Below are positions 1 to 7,555 of a stretch of DNA of 27,356 bases, piece after piece. The stretch spans positions 1 through 27,356 of the forward strand of contig CAUSWF010000012.1 of NCBI GenBank assembly GCA_963535465.1, given 5' to 3'. Below the pieces are notes generated by a model that saw only the letters and a program-made list of their open reading frames with translations, had not been told where the DNA came from and did no database searches. This DNA comes from CAUSWF01 sp963535465 (GTDB lineage Bacteria; Bacillota_I; Bacilli_A; RF39; UBA660). How positions within the stretch are numbered: position 1 is the stretch's first letter; each line of letters begins with the position of its first letter. A program made the translations under genes and the position numbers.

Positions 1-6
1 TTACTA

Positions 7-744
7 TTATCTTTTTTTATCTATTATATAAGATGTTAAATATATACTTATTGGTATCGATATGAGGGACGATATAGATATAAATAATATTTTACATGCT
101 TCTAATACTAGTGTTTTATTATTTAATATTAATTCTAATTCATAGCCTTTAGAAAATAATATTATTAGAGCCATACTTTCTCCAAAGAATACAAATACTA
201 CTGTAGACAATGAAGTATTTATTATATTTTTACCTATATTAAATCCTGATTCGATTAATCCTTTTAGAGTTATATTTTTATTGTTTTCATATATTTCATA
301 CATACTACTTACTACTGAAATAGATGAATCTATTATAGCTCCTAGTGTACCTAGAGTTATTCCACATATTACTATTTGTTTCATCGATATAGCAATATTA
401 TAGGAAAACATATTTATTTCTTCACTTCTTTCATAGTTAAATCCTCCTAATATTCCCTTATCTACTACTAAATATATTATTATAAATAATAGAATTATTG
501 AAATAATAGTTGATAATAATGATACTTGATGTTTTATACCTTTTGTTTCTTTTAGATTTATTTCAGTAATTAATATTGATGATAAAAATACTATTAGATA
601 TGGACTTATGTTCATACTTAATAATATAAATGTAATTATTAATACTATAAAGTTTAATATTAAATTTAAAAATACTTTTATTGATGATTTACCTAATACT
701 AAGTACATTAAAATAAATAAGATTAATAATAATACTAATATCAT
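7..744 (-). CDS. YibE/F-family membrane protein (YibF-like half)
   Basis: Polytopic inner-membrane protein of 245 aa with about six to seven hydrophobic segments covering nearly its whole length. It carries the YibE/F-type signature GTLGAIIDSSISVVSSMYEI around residues 130-150, which aligns with a matching stretch in the upstream gene (SSLGAVMDISMTINSACDEM). Firmicutes often carry a longer YibE-like and a shorter YibF-like protein side by side, and the pair here fits. The start ATG overlaps the upstream stop as ATGA and is preceded by a strong AGGAGGT, so translation is probably coupled. The stop is TAA. The transport or other activity of this family is not established, so I give no substrate. 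It is the last gene of the ftsW unit that lies inside the window; what follows is outside it. Confidence 0.75.
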   Translation of the reverse strand: MILVLLLILFILMYLVLGKSSIKVFLNLILNFIVLIITFILLSMNISPYLIVFLSSILITEINLKETKGIKHQVSLLSTIISIILLFIIIYLVVDKGILGGFNYERSEEINMFSYNIAISMKQIVICGITLGTLGAIIDSSISVVSSMYEIYENNKNITLKGLIESGFNIGKNIINTSLSTVVFVFFGESMALIILFSKGYELELILNNKTLVLEACKILFISISSLISIPISIYLTSYIIDKKR

Positions 745-1778
745 TTTGACCTCCTATATACTTTAATACCTATAAATATTGATGATGGTATTGCGATAAT
801 TAGAGATATTGATCCTAGAATAAATCTTAATAGTTCTAAAGTATAATTTTCTGTAATATAGTTATATACACTATATCCATTTCTTATAGCTAATACAAAC
901 ACTGATAGAGTACTACATAAATATGTATAAAATAATACATTTATCATAGTAGGAAGTATATCTTTACCTATTGTTTTACAAGAAGAAATCATTTCATCTA
1001 TTTTTATTTTATTATTTAATCTTACCATTTCATCACAAGCTGAATTTATAGTCATAGATATATCCATTACAGCTCCTAGAGAGGAAATTAAAATGCTTGG
1101 AATAAATATGTCTTCTGGTGGTATTGTTAAGAATGCCATAGATTGGAAATTTATTCCTTTTAGTTTAGTTAAATAAAATATTGATGTTAATATCATAAAT
1201 AATATAGTAGATAGATATGTTGATAGAAGTGATGAAATAGTTAATTTAGTTTTACCTCCTACTATTAAGAGTGATATTAATGGTAATAGTATTAATTCAA
1301 GTATAGTAATTAGATATAGATTTATTCCCATTTTATATAAGCTTATTCCTATTAAAAATACTATTATAGATATTATAGATGAAATAAAAGCAAATACACC
1401 TTTCTTTTTGCCAATATAAGTTAATAGTATAAATAATGATAACAATAAATATGCTAAGTACTTATCTCTTTTCAATATTAGTTCATCTTTATCTAATATT
1501 AATTCGTCTCCTACTCTATATTCTTCATCATATACTTTACTTGTTGAATATTTATTATATAAAGTTACTTTTTTATTTTTATCTTTACTATTTAAGTATC
1601 TACATATTAGTTTTTGTTTGTAGTACTTTTCTTTTATTCCTAAATCGTTAGTTTCTGTTTCTATATATTTATAATATACATTTTCTACTTTGACTATTTT
1701 TCTTGAATATAAAAAGTGATTATTATTTACAAATATTATTACTAATATAGTTAGTAATATAATACTTATTTTTTTCAT
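741..1778 (-). CDS. YibE/F-family membrane protein (YibE-like half)
   Basis: Membrane protein of 345 aa when started at the ATG at 1778. The frame also has a GTG at 1787 overlapping the ftsW stop, but AAAGGA lies only 2 nt from that GTG and 11 nt from the ATG, so I prefer the ATG. Layout: N-terminal membrane anchor (about 1-20), an extracytoplasmic beta-rich domain (about 30-105), then seven or so membrane segments containing the family motif SSLGAVMDISMTINSACDEM. The extra N-terminal domain and greater length make this the YibE-like partner of the following gene, which overlaps it by 4 nt. Both belong to the ftsW transcription unit. The molecular function of the family is unknown; co-transcription with ftsW hints at an envelope role but does not prove one. 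Confidence 0.75.
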   Translation of the reverse strand: MKKISIILLTILVIIFVNNNHFLYSRKIVKVENVYYKYIETETNDLGIKEKYYKQKLICRYLNSKDKNKKVTLYNKYSTSKVYDEEYRVGDELILDKDELILKRDKYLAYLLLSLFILLTYIGKKKGVFAFISSIISIIVFLIGISLYKMGINLYLITILELILLPLISLLIVGGKTKLTISSLLSTYLSTILFMILTSIFYLTKLKGINFQSMAFLTIPPEDIFIPSILISSLGAVMDISMTINSACDEMVRLNNKIKIDEMISSCKTIGKDILPTMINVLFYTYLCSTLSVFVLAIRNGYSVYNYITENYTLELLRFILGSISLIIAIPSSIFIGIKVYRRSK

Positions 1779-1783
1779 AATAA

Positions 1784-2926
1784 TCACTGTCCTTTTTCTT
1801 TGTTATTTTCTATTGCGACTAATTGTACTGCGGTTATAATAATCGTTAACGATAATGCAGATGATCCTCCATAACTTATAAATGGTAGAGTTACTCCTGT
1901 TTCTGGTAGTAATCCTAATAGACCACTTAAATTAACTGCAGTATTTATAAAAATTATACTTGCTGCGCCAATGCATAATAGGAAGTTTCTCGTGCTTTTT
2001 GTTTGAAAAGCTATTGATAGGATTCTCCATATTACTATAAATATTCCTACTATTATTAATGAGCCTCCTATTGCTCCTTTTTCTTCTACTATAATTGCAT
2101 AAATGAAGTCTGTATGCGGTTCTGGAAGATATAAATATTTTTGTTTTGAATTGCCTAATCCTACTCCGAATAAGCCACCATTATTTAAAGCAATGTATCC
2201 ATTACATACTTGGTTTCCTTTGTCTAATAGTCTATCACATGGTCTCTTAAAATCAAGTCTTTCCTTTTGTCTTTCATTAATAAATTCTCTTCCTGTTGCA
2301 CTTTTGAATACTAATGCAATAACTACTAGTCCCAGTCCTCCTAAGATCATTTTTAATTTTATTTGTCTTGATATAGGAGATGCGATAAACATAATACCAA
2401 ATAACATAGTAACAATTACTGCAGTTCCTAAGTCTGGTTCTTTATATATTAAAAATGTACCAACTGAGAATAATATAATTGGAGGATATAATATACTTGG
2501 AGGATACAATTTTTTCAAGTTATTTAATTTGTTCTTATATTTATCATAGTAGAATGCTAAAAAGACTACTAGTAGTGGTTTAAATAATTCTGAAGGTTGC
2601 AGATGAAAGCCATATAATTTAAACCATGACTTTGCTTGATTTACTTCATGCCCAAAAGGTATTAGTAAAAATAATAGTATTATGGATACAAAGAACAGTA
2701 CTGTTCCTGAAAAGTAAAAATCTTTTAGAGGAATTTTTAATATAATTATTGCGATTACTACACAGGCTAATAAAAATATAGATTGTTTTTTAAAATAATT
2801 ATATGCAGCTGCTCCTCCCATATATGATTTTACAGATGATGATGAATATATGAATAAAAGTCCTACAAGAAAAAGTAATATTGTAGTTATTAGTAATATT
2901 TTGTCCATGTATTTAAACTTCTTCAT
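1784..2926 (-). CDS. ftsW: SEDS peptidoglycan polymerase FtsW
   Basis: A 380-aa SEDS-family glycosyltransferase with about ten membrane helices. FtsW polymerises lipid II glycan strands at the division site together with a class B PBP. The sequence shows the FtsW-type loop GLGNSKQKYLYLPEPHTDFI, with the conserved PEPHTDF, followed by EEKGAIGG and, near the C-terminus, LLPETGVTLPFISYGGSS. The reading NSKQKYLYLPEPH rather than a RodA-type PERHTDF favours FtsW. Length is normal for the family. The ATG at 2926 is preceded by AAGGAG; the stop is TGA, which shows that TGA is not Trp here. No division cluster (mur, ftsA/Z) is adjacent; the neighbours downstream are two YibE/F genes. RodA remains a less likely alternative. 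Confidence 0.88.
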   Translation of the reverse strand: MKKFKYMDKILLITTILLFLVGLLFIYSSSSVKSYMGGAAAYNYFKKQSIFLLACVVIAIIILKIPLKDFYFSGTVLFFVSIILLFLLIPFGHEVNQAKSWFKLYGFHLQPSELFKPLLVVFLAFYYDKYKNKLNNLKKLYPPSILYPPIILFSVGTFLIYKEPDLGTAVIVTMLFGIMFIASPISRQIKLKMILGGLGLVVIALVFKSATGREFINERQKERLDFKRPCDRLLDKGNQVCNGYIALNNGGLFGVGLGNSKQKYLYLPEPHTDFIYAIIVEEKGAIGGSLIIVGIFIVIWRILSIAFQTKSTRNFLLCIGAASIIFINTAVNLSGLLGLLPETGVTLPFISYGGSSALSLTIIITAVQLVAIENNKEKGQ

Positions 2927-2991
2927 ATAATTCTCCTTATAACTATAATATAATATTATTAATACATTAGTCGCTATATATTTTCATATAA

Positions 2992-3020
2992 TTGTAAATT
3001 TACATAATTAATGTTATAAT
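2992..3020 (+). promoter_or_regulatory. Promoter of the metallopeptidase-def unit
   Basis: TTGTAA at 2992-2997, a 17-nt spacer and TATAAT at 3015-3020, with TG one base upstream of the -10 (extended -10). It points at the ATG at 3042, leaving a short leader holding GAGGAAGAG. The same 115-nt gap must also hold the divergent ftsW promoter, for which I see only a weak AT-rich candidate. Confidence 0.6.
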
Positions 3021-3041
3021 ATAGCCACTTGAGGAAGAGAT

Positions 3042-3923
3042 ATGAGTAAAATAATTAGAGTATGTGAAGATTTATCTTTAAAAAGATGTACGAGTAAAAA
3101 ACATCCTTTTTACCCTATTTTAGTCATTGTTTACTATTCTATTATTAGAGAATATGGATATGAGTCATTAATTGAAATCGATAAGTTAACGAACATAATA
3201 TTTAATAATCCCGATGATAATTTTTATACTCCATATGCAAGATGTGAATTAGTACTTCCAAATAATAATCTTTACTCTATTGAATTACTTAATATGAGTA
3301 AGATAGATTTATTTCTAAATGATTTTTATGATAATAACGTTTTATTAACTACGACGATGCATGAATTTAATCATATTAGAAAATCTATTTTAAATAGATA
3401 TGTCTATAAAAAAAATAAAGATACTCATTTTGATTTAATATACTGTAGATCTGGTATTTCCTATAATACTATTGTTAATGGTATTCTTATATCGGAAAAT
3501 AATGGAATAGATGAAGTCTTTAATGTATTAGAGACAAATGATTTATTAAAGAAAATTAAATATTTTAATAGAAATAAATTTGATGATCAAGTTAGGGATT
3601 TTTTAGATAAAATTAATTTAGATTTTTTATATGATTCTTCATATTTTGAGATTGTTAATTTATTTAAAGATATTTGGAATGATAAGAGTTTTAAACGTAT
3701 TATTAGTGCTAATTTATATAGTGGTGATATAGATACAATTATTGAATATTTTAACTCTAAATTCCCAAGATATGATTTTTATGAATTTAGTCGTGATGTT
3801 GATAAGTTATATTATGCTTCTATTGATAGATACGCAAAATATGATAATTTAGAAAAAAAGAGTATTGAATTAAAGAAAAGATTTAAAAAGAGAGGAATCT
3901 ATGATAAAATAGGTTCGGAATAA
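3042..3923 (+). CDS. Putative HExxH zinc metallopeptidase-like protein
   Basis: A 293-aa, charged protein without signal peptide or membrane segment, so probably cytoplasmic. I recognise no named family. Its main landmark is TTMHEFNHIRKS near residue 108, an HExxH zinc-site motif inside a hydrophobic/helical context. About 50-60 residues later comes NNGIDEVFNVLET, in which an acidic residue could be the third ligand of a gluzincin-type site. The rest is rich in Lys, Asp, Asn and Tyr with predicted helices. It starts the only plus-strand unit of the window and lies 9 nt upstream of peptide deformylase, itself a metallohydrolase with HExDH, so the two are co-transcribed. The start has a good GAGGAAGAG site. 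Peptidase activity is inferred only from the motif. Confidence 0.6.
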   Translation: MSKIIRVCEDLSLKRCTSKKHPFYPILVIVYYSIIREYGYESLIEIDKLTNIIFNNPDDNFYTPYARCELVLPNNNLYSIELLNMSKIDLFLNDFYDNNVLLTTTMHEFNHIRKSILNRYVYKKNKDTHFDLIYCRSGISYNTIVNGILISENNGIDEVFNVLETNDLLKKIKYFNRNKFDDQVRDFLDKINLDFLYDSSYFEIVNLFKDIWNDKSFKRIISANLYSGDIDTIIEYFNSKFPRYDFYEFSRDVDKLYYASIDRYAKYDNLEKKSIELKKRFKKRGIYDKIGSE

Positions 3924-3932
3924 GGAGGTAAT

Positions 3933-4481
3933 ATGTTAAGAACAAAAGATATAATAGATGAAAAAGATAAAAGAATGAGATTAATTAGCGAAGAAGTAAA
4001 ATTTCCTCTTTCAGATAAAGATAAAGAAAAGATAAATGAGATGATTAAATATCTTCATGATAGCCAAATTGAAGAGTTAGCTGATAAATATGATTTAAGA
4101 CCTGGTATGGGACTTTCTGCGGTACAAATTGGATGGCTTAAAAGAATTTATGTAGTAGTTCATGAATATGAGCCTGGTAAATTTAATAACTATATATTGA
4201 TAAATCCTAGAATGATAAGTAATAGTGAAGAGAAAATATATGTTGAAGGTGGCGAAGGATGCCTTTCAGTTAATAGAGAAGTTGAGGGTATTGTTCCAAG
4301 ATTTGCTAGAGTTACTATGGAAGCATATGATGTTGATGGTAATTTATTTAGAGTTAGAGGAAGAGAAGAACTTGCCGTTGTATTTCAACATGAATTAGAT
4401 CATTTAAATGGTATACTATTTTTTGATAGAATAGATAAATTAAATCCATTTAAGAATAGCGATATATATAGAGCTATTTAA
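3933..4481 (+). CDS. def: Peptide deformylase
   Basis: A 182-aa metallohydrolase that removes the N-formyl group from nascent proteins. All three family motifs are present: motif 1 GMGLSAVQIG (usual GxGLAAPQIG, here Ser-Ala-Val), motif 2 EGCLS with the Cys metal ligand, and motif 3 QHELDH with the two His ligands and catalytic Glu. Length and the insertion between motifs 1 and 2 fit the type 2 (Gram-positive) class. The start at 3933 follows GGAGGTAAT. It is second in a two-gene operon behind a putative HExxH protein and ends at a bidirectional terminator. No fmt (methionyl-tRNA formyltransferase) is in view; def is separated from it in many Firmicutes. Confidence 0.93.
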   Translation: MLRTKDIIDEKDKRMRLISEEVKFPLSDKDKEKINEMIKYLHDSQIEELADKYDLRPGMGLSAVQIGWLKRIYVVVHEYEPGKFNNYILINPRMISNSEEKIYVEGGEGCLSVNREVEGIVPRFARVTMEAYDVDGNLFRVRGREELAVVFQHELDHLNGILFFDRIDKLNPFKNSDIYRAI

Positions 4482-4486
4482 AAATT

Positions 4487-4513
4487 AAAAAAGTTGTATT
4501 ATACAACTTTTTT
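4487..4513. terminator. Bidirectional terminator between def and smc
   Basis: Perfect inverted repeat AAGTTGTA (4491-4498) / TACAACTT (4502-4509) with a 3-nt loop, flanked by A-runs on the left and T-runs on the right. It therefore reads as an intrinsic terminator on both strands, serving def (stop 4481) and smc (stop 4512-4514). Confidence 0.85.
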
Positions 4514-7463
4514 ATATTGCTTCTTTATCTATATCAAGTTTTACACTTACTAATTTTGATACTCCTGATTCTTGCATAGTTATTCCATATAGTGTATTAG
4601 CATATTCCATAGTTTTCTTCTTATGGGTAATTATTAAGAATTGTGTAGCATCTTTATAGTTATTTAGATATTTACCAAATCTTTGTACATTAGCTTCATC
4701 AAGTGCAGCTTCTACTTCGTCAAACAAACAGAATGGTACTCTTCTTACATTTAGGATGGCGAACAATAAGCTTATAGCAGTAAGGGCTTTCTCTCCACCT
4801 GATAGTAATGAGATAGTAGATAATTTTTTACCTGGAGGTGATGCGATTATATCTACTCCTGTTTTTAGGATATTTTCTTCATCAGTTAATTTAAGGGATG
4901 CTTCTCCTCCACCAAATAATTCTTTAAATACTTTTTTAAACTCTTCTTTTACTTTAGCAAAAGTATTTTTAAATTCTTCTTCCATTACTTCATCCATTTC
5001 ATTCATTATATCTAGTAATGTAGTTTGAGCTTTATATAAGTCATCTCTTTGACTAACTAAGAATTCATATCTTGTATTTACTTTATCATACTCTTCTATC
5101 GCATCTAAATTAACCATACCTATTCGTTTTAGATTAGTACGATATGTATTTACTTTTGCTCTAGCTAGTTCTGGATCTATTTCTAAGAAATATTTTGATT
5201 TTGCTCTTTCATATGTAAGTTCATATTCAGTACTTAAAATATTTAACATATTATCTACTTTTATATCTAGTTTATTTATTTCTATACAATAATTATTAGA
5301 TAGGTTTTCTAATTTTCTTAGTTCTTCCTTATCCATTTTTGCACTACCTAATTGTTCTTCTAATTTTTGTTTTGTTAAATCTACTTCTTTACTCACACTT
5401 TTTATTGTAGATAATAATATTTCTTTTTCTGCTTTTAATTCATTATATAATTTAATAAGTTCTTCTTCTTTTTTATCAATTCCACCATCTTTTATAATTG
5501 ATATTTGTTCCCATTCAGTAGTTAAATCTTTTAATTTGTTTGTTTCTTCCTCTATTTGTATATTTTTTTCTTCATATGTTTTTCTTAAGGATACTTTTTC
5601 TTTAGAATTAGTAAATATTTTTTCTTCTTCTAATCTTATATTTTCATTATTTTTCTCAGTATTTACTGATAATATTTCTTTATCATTTACTAATTCTTCT
5701 AACTTGTTCTTTAATGTTTGTAATTCTTGTTTTAGAAGAGGAGTTGATTTTGATACTTGATTAGAACCACCATTTAGTGATCCCCCAACATTTACTGTGT
5801 CTCCTTCTAAAGTAATTATTCTATATTTTGATTTTATTTTATGAGATAGTTTTGTTGCGGAATCTAATGTTGGTGATAGAAGAATATTACCAAATTGATT
5901 AGTTATTATATTCTTATATTTTTCATCATATTCTAATAAATCAGATAATACTCCAATAAAGTCTTTTGAATCTTTTATATTATTTAGAGTTTCTTGATCT
6001 ATATATCTTCCTTTTACTACATTTAGTGGAAATAGTGTTGCTCTACCTAAATTATTATTTTTTAAATATTTAATTGCTTCTTTTGCTTTTTCTTCATCTT
6101 CTGTAATAATAAAGTTTTTTGATGGCGTGATGGCAGTATTTAGTGCTTTTATATATTCTTCATTTGTATCAACTACATTTCCAATAACATCATATATTCC
6201 TTCTAATTTATTATTAGATAAAATACTTTTTACACTATGTGGCATACTTGATGAAGAGTCTATTTCTTCTTTTAAATTATTTATTCTGTGTTCTGTTCCT
6301 ATTATAGATTTTTCTGTTTTAGAATATTCATTTTGTAGATAAGCTTTTTCCTTCTTTAATGATAAGATTTTTTCTTCTATTTCTTTTCCTTCTTCTTCTA
6401 ATGAATTACTTTTATCTATTATTATTTCTAAATCTTTTTTAAGAGTTGTTATAACTCTTTCTGATTTTGATTTTTCTTCTAATATCTTTCTTGTTTTTTC
6501 GGATATTTCTGAGTTGTTAGTATTTTTGCTTCTTTCTTTTAATAACTCTTTTTCTGATAAAACATTTGATACTTCTTCTGTTATTTTTAATAGTTTAGAG
6601 TTTAGTTCTTTTATATTAAGTTCTTTTTTATCTATTTCATTAGATAGACTTAATGTATCTACTTCATTTTTATTTATTTTATTATTTATTATTTCTATAT
6701 TACTAGTCAATTTATCCTTTTCTGTTTTATATTTATTTAATTCATTATTGAATTTTTCTATATCGTGAGCTAGTAAAGATACTTCTAAATTTTCTAATAA
6801 GGTTTTATTTTCAGTATATTCTATTGCTTTTTCTCGTTGTTTTTTTAATGGAGATAGTTGCAATTCTAATTCGTTTATTATGTCATTTGCACGAGATAAA
6901 TTAGAGTTTGTTTTATCTAATTTTCTTAAAGCTTCTTCTTTTCTTTTTTTATACTTCAATACGCCTGCTGCTTCTTCAAATATAATGCGTCTTTCTTCTG
7001 GGGTTGATGAAAATACTTTTTCTACTTCACCTTGTGAAATAATATTAAATGATGCTTTAGACATTCCTGAATCCATTAGAAGAGTCGTAATATCTTTTAG
7101 CCTACATCTTTCATTATTTAAGAAATATTCATTTTCTCCAGTTCTATATACTCTTCTTTTTATTGAGATAGTAGAATATGGAGTATTTATAAATTTATCA
7201 GTATTATCAAATACTAATTCTACAGATGCGGCATTTAGTGGGTTTCTTGATTTAGAACCTGAAAATATTACATCAGTCATTGAAGAAGCTCCACGTAATT
7301 CTTTTACTGATTGTTCTCCTAATACCCATCTTACGGCATCAACTACATTTGATTTACCTGAACCATTTGGTCCTACTATACATGTAGTAGAGTTATCTAA
7401 TTTTATTTCTAATTTATCTGCGAAAGATTTGAATCCAGATACTATTATTTCTTTTAAATACAT
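4512..7463 (-). CDS. smc: Chromosome segregation protein SMC (short form)
   Basis: ATPase that folds and segregates the chromosome as a dimer, normally with ScpA/ScpB. Order: N-terminal head with Walker A GPNGSGKS (about 30-37), a first coiled-coil arm (about 170-400), the hinge (about 405-570, ending near GGSLNGGSN), a second arm, then the C-terminal head with signature LSGGEKAL (about residue 890) and Walker B CLFDEVEAALDE. The start is set at ATG 7463 because AGGGTGA sits 5 nt upstream; an in-frame GTG three codons earlier overlaps that site. At 983 aa it is well short of the roughly 1,180 aa of typical bacterial SMC, and the shortage lies in the two arms, not in head or hinge. The usual neighbours rnc and ftsY are absent; pnp lies upstream with its own terminator. 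Confidence 0.93.
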   Translation of the reverse strand: MYLKEIIVSGFKSFADKLEIKLDNSTTCIVGPNGSGKSNVVDAVRWVLGEQSVKELRGASSMTDVIFSGSKSRNPLNAASVELVFDNTDKFINTPYSTISIKRRVYRTGENEYFLNNERCRLKDITTLLMDSGMSKASFNIISQGEVEKVFSSTPEERRIIFEEAAGVLKYKKRKEEALRKLDKTNSNLSRANDIINELELQLSPLKKQREKAIEYTENKTLLENLEVSLLAHDIEKFNNELNKYKTEKDKLTSNIEIINNKINKNEVDTLSLSNEIDKKELNIKELNSKLLKITEEVSNVLSEKELLKERSKNTNNSEISEKTRKILEEKSKSERVITTLKKDLEIIIDKSNSLEEEGKEIEEKILSLKKEKAYLQNEYSKTEKSIIGTEHRINNLKEEIDSSSSMPHSVKSILSNNKLEGIYDVIGNVVDTNEEYIKALNTAITPSKNFIITEDEEKAKEAIKYLKNNNLGRATLFPLNVVKGRYIDQETLNNIKDSKDFIGVLSDLLEYDEKYKNIITNQFGNILLSPTLDSATKLSHKIKSKYRIITLEGDTVNVGGSLNGGSNQVSKSTPLLKQELQTLKNKLEELVNDKEILSVNTEKNNENIRLEEEKIFTNSKEKVSLRKTYEEKNIQIEEETNKLKDLTTEWEQISIIKDGGIDKKEEELIKLYNELKAEKEILLSTIKSVSKEVDLTKQKLEEQLGSAKMDKEELRKLENLSNNYCIEINKLDIKVDNMLNILSTEYELTYERAKSKYFLEIDPELARAKVNTYRTNLKRIGMVNLDAIEEYDKVNTRYEFLVSQRDDLYKAQTTLLDIMNEMDEVMEEEFKNTFAKVKEEFKKVFKELFGGGEASLKLTDEENILKTGVDIIASPPGKKLSTISLLSGGEKALTAISLLFAILNVRRVPFCLFDEVEAALDEANVQRFGKYLNNYKDATQFLIITHKKKTMEYANTLYGITMQESGVSKLVSVKLDIDKEAI

Positions 7464-7482
7464 AAGTTTCACCCTAAGTAAA

Positions 7483-7511
7483 AGTATACATTAATTTGTC
7501 TATCTTTACAA
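7483..7511 (-). promoter_or_regulatory. Promoter of smc
   Basis: On the minus strand TTGTAA (7506-7511), a 17-nt spacer, and TATACT (7483-7488), about 20 nt before the smc ATG. It lies just after the pnp terminator, so smc appears to be an independent unit. Confidence 0.5.
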
Positions 7512-7530
7512 TTGTTTTAACTATATCAAT

Positions 7531-7555
7531 AAAAAAATAGGATTTACCCTATTTT
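7531..7555 (-). terminator. Terminator of pnp
   Basis: Inverted repeat AAAATAGG (7534-7541) / CCTATTTT (7548-7555) with a 6-nt loop; read on the minus strand the 3' arm runs into a T-tract. The pnp stop codon (7549-7551) lies inside the 5' arm of the hairpin. Confidence 0.75.

Noticed and set aside
2103..2549. Plus-strand frame of about 148 codons opposite ftsW
   Set aside because: Shadow of ftsW on the other strand; no ribosome-binding site or family likeness.
6880..7494. Long plus-strand frame of about 204 codons opposite smc
   Set aside because: It is antisense to the conserved SMC head, has no recognisable domain, and its composition mirrors the SMC codons.
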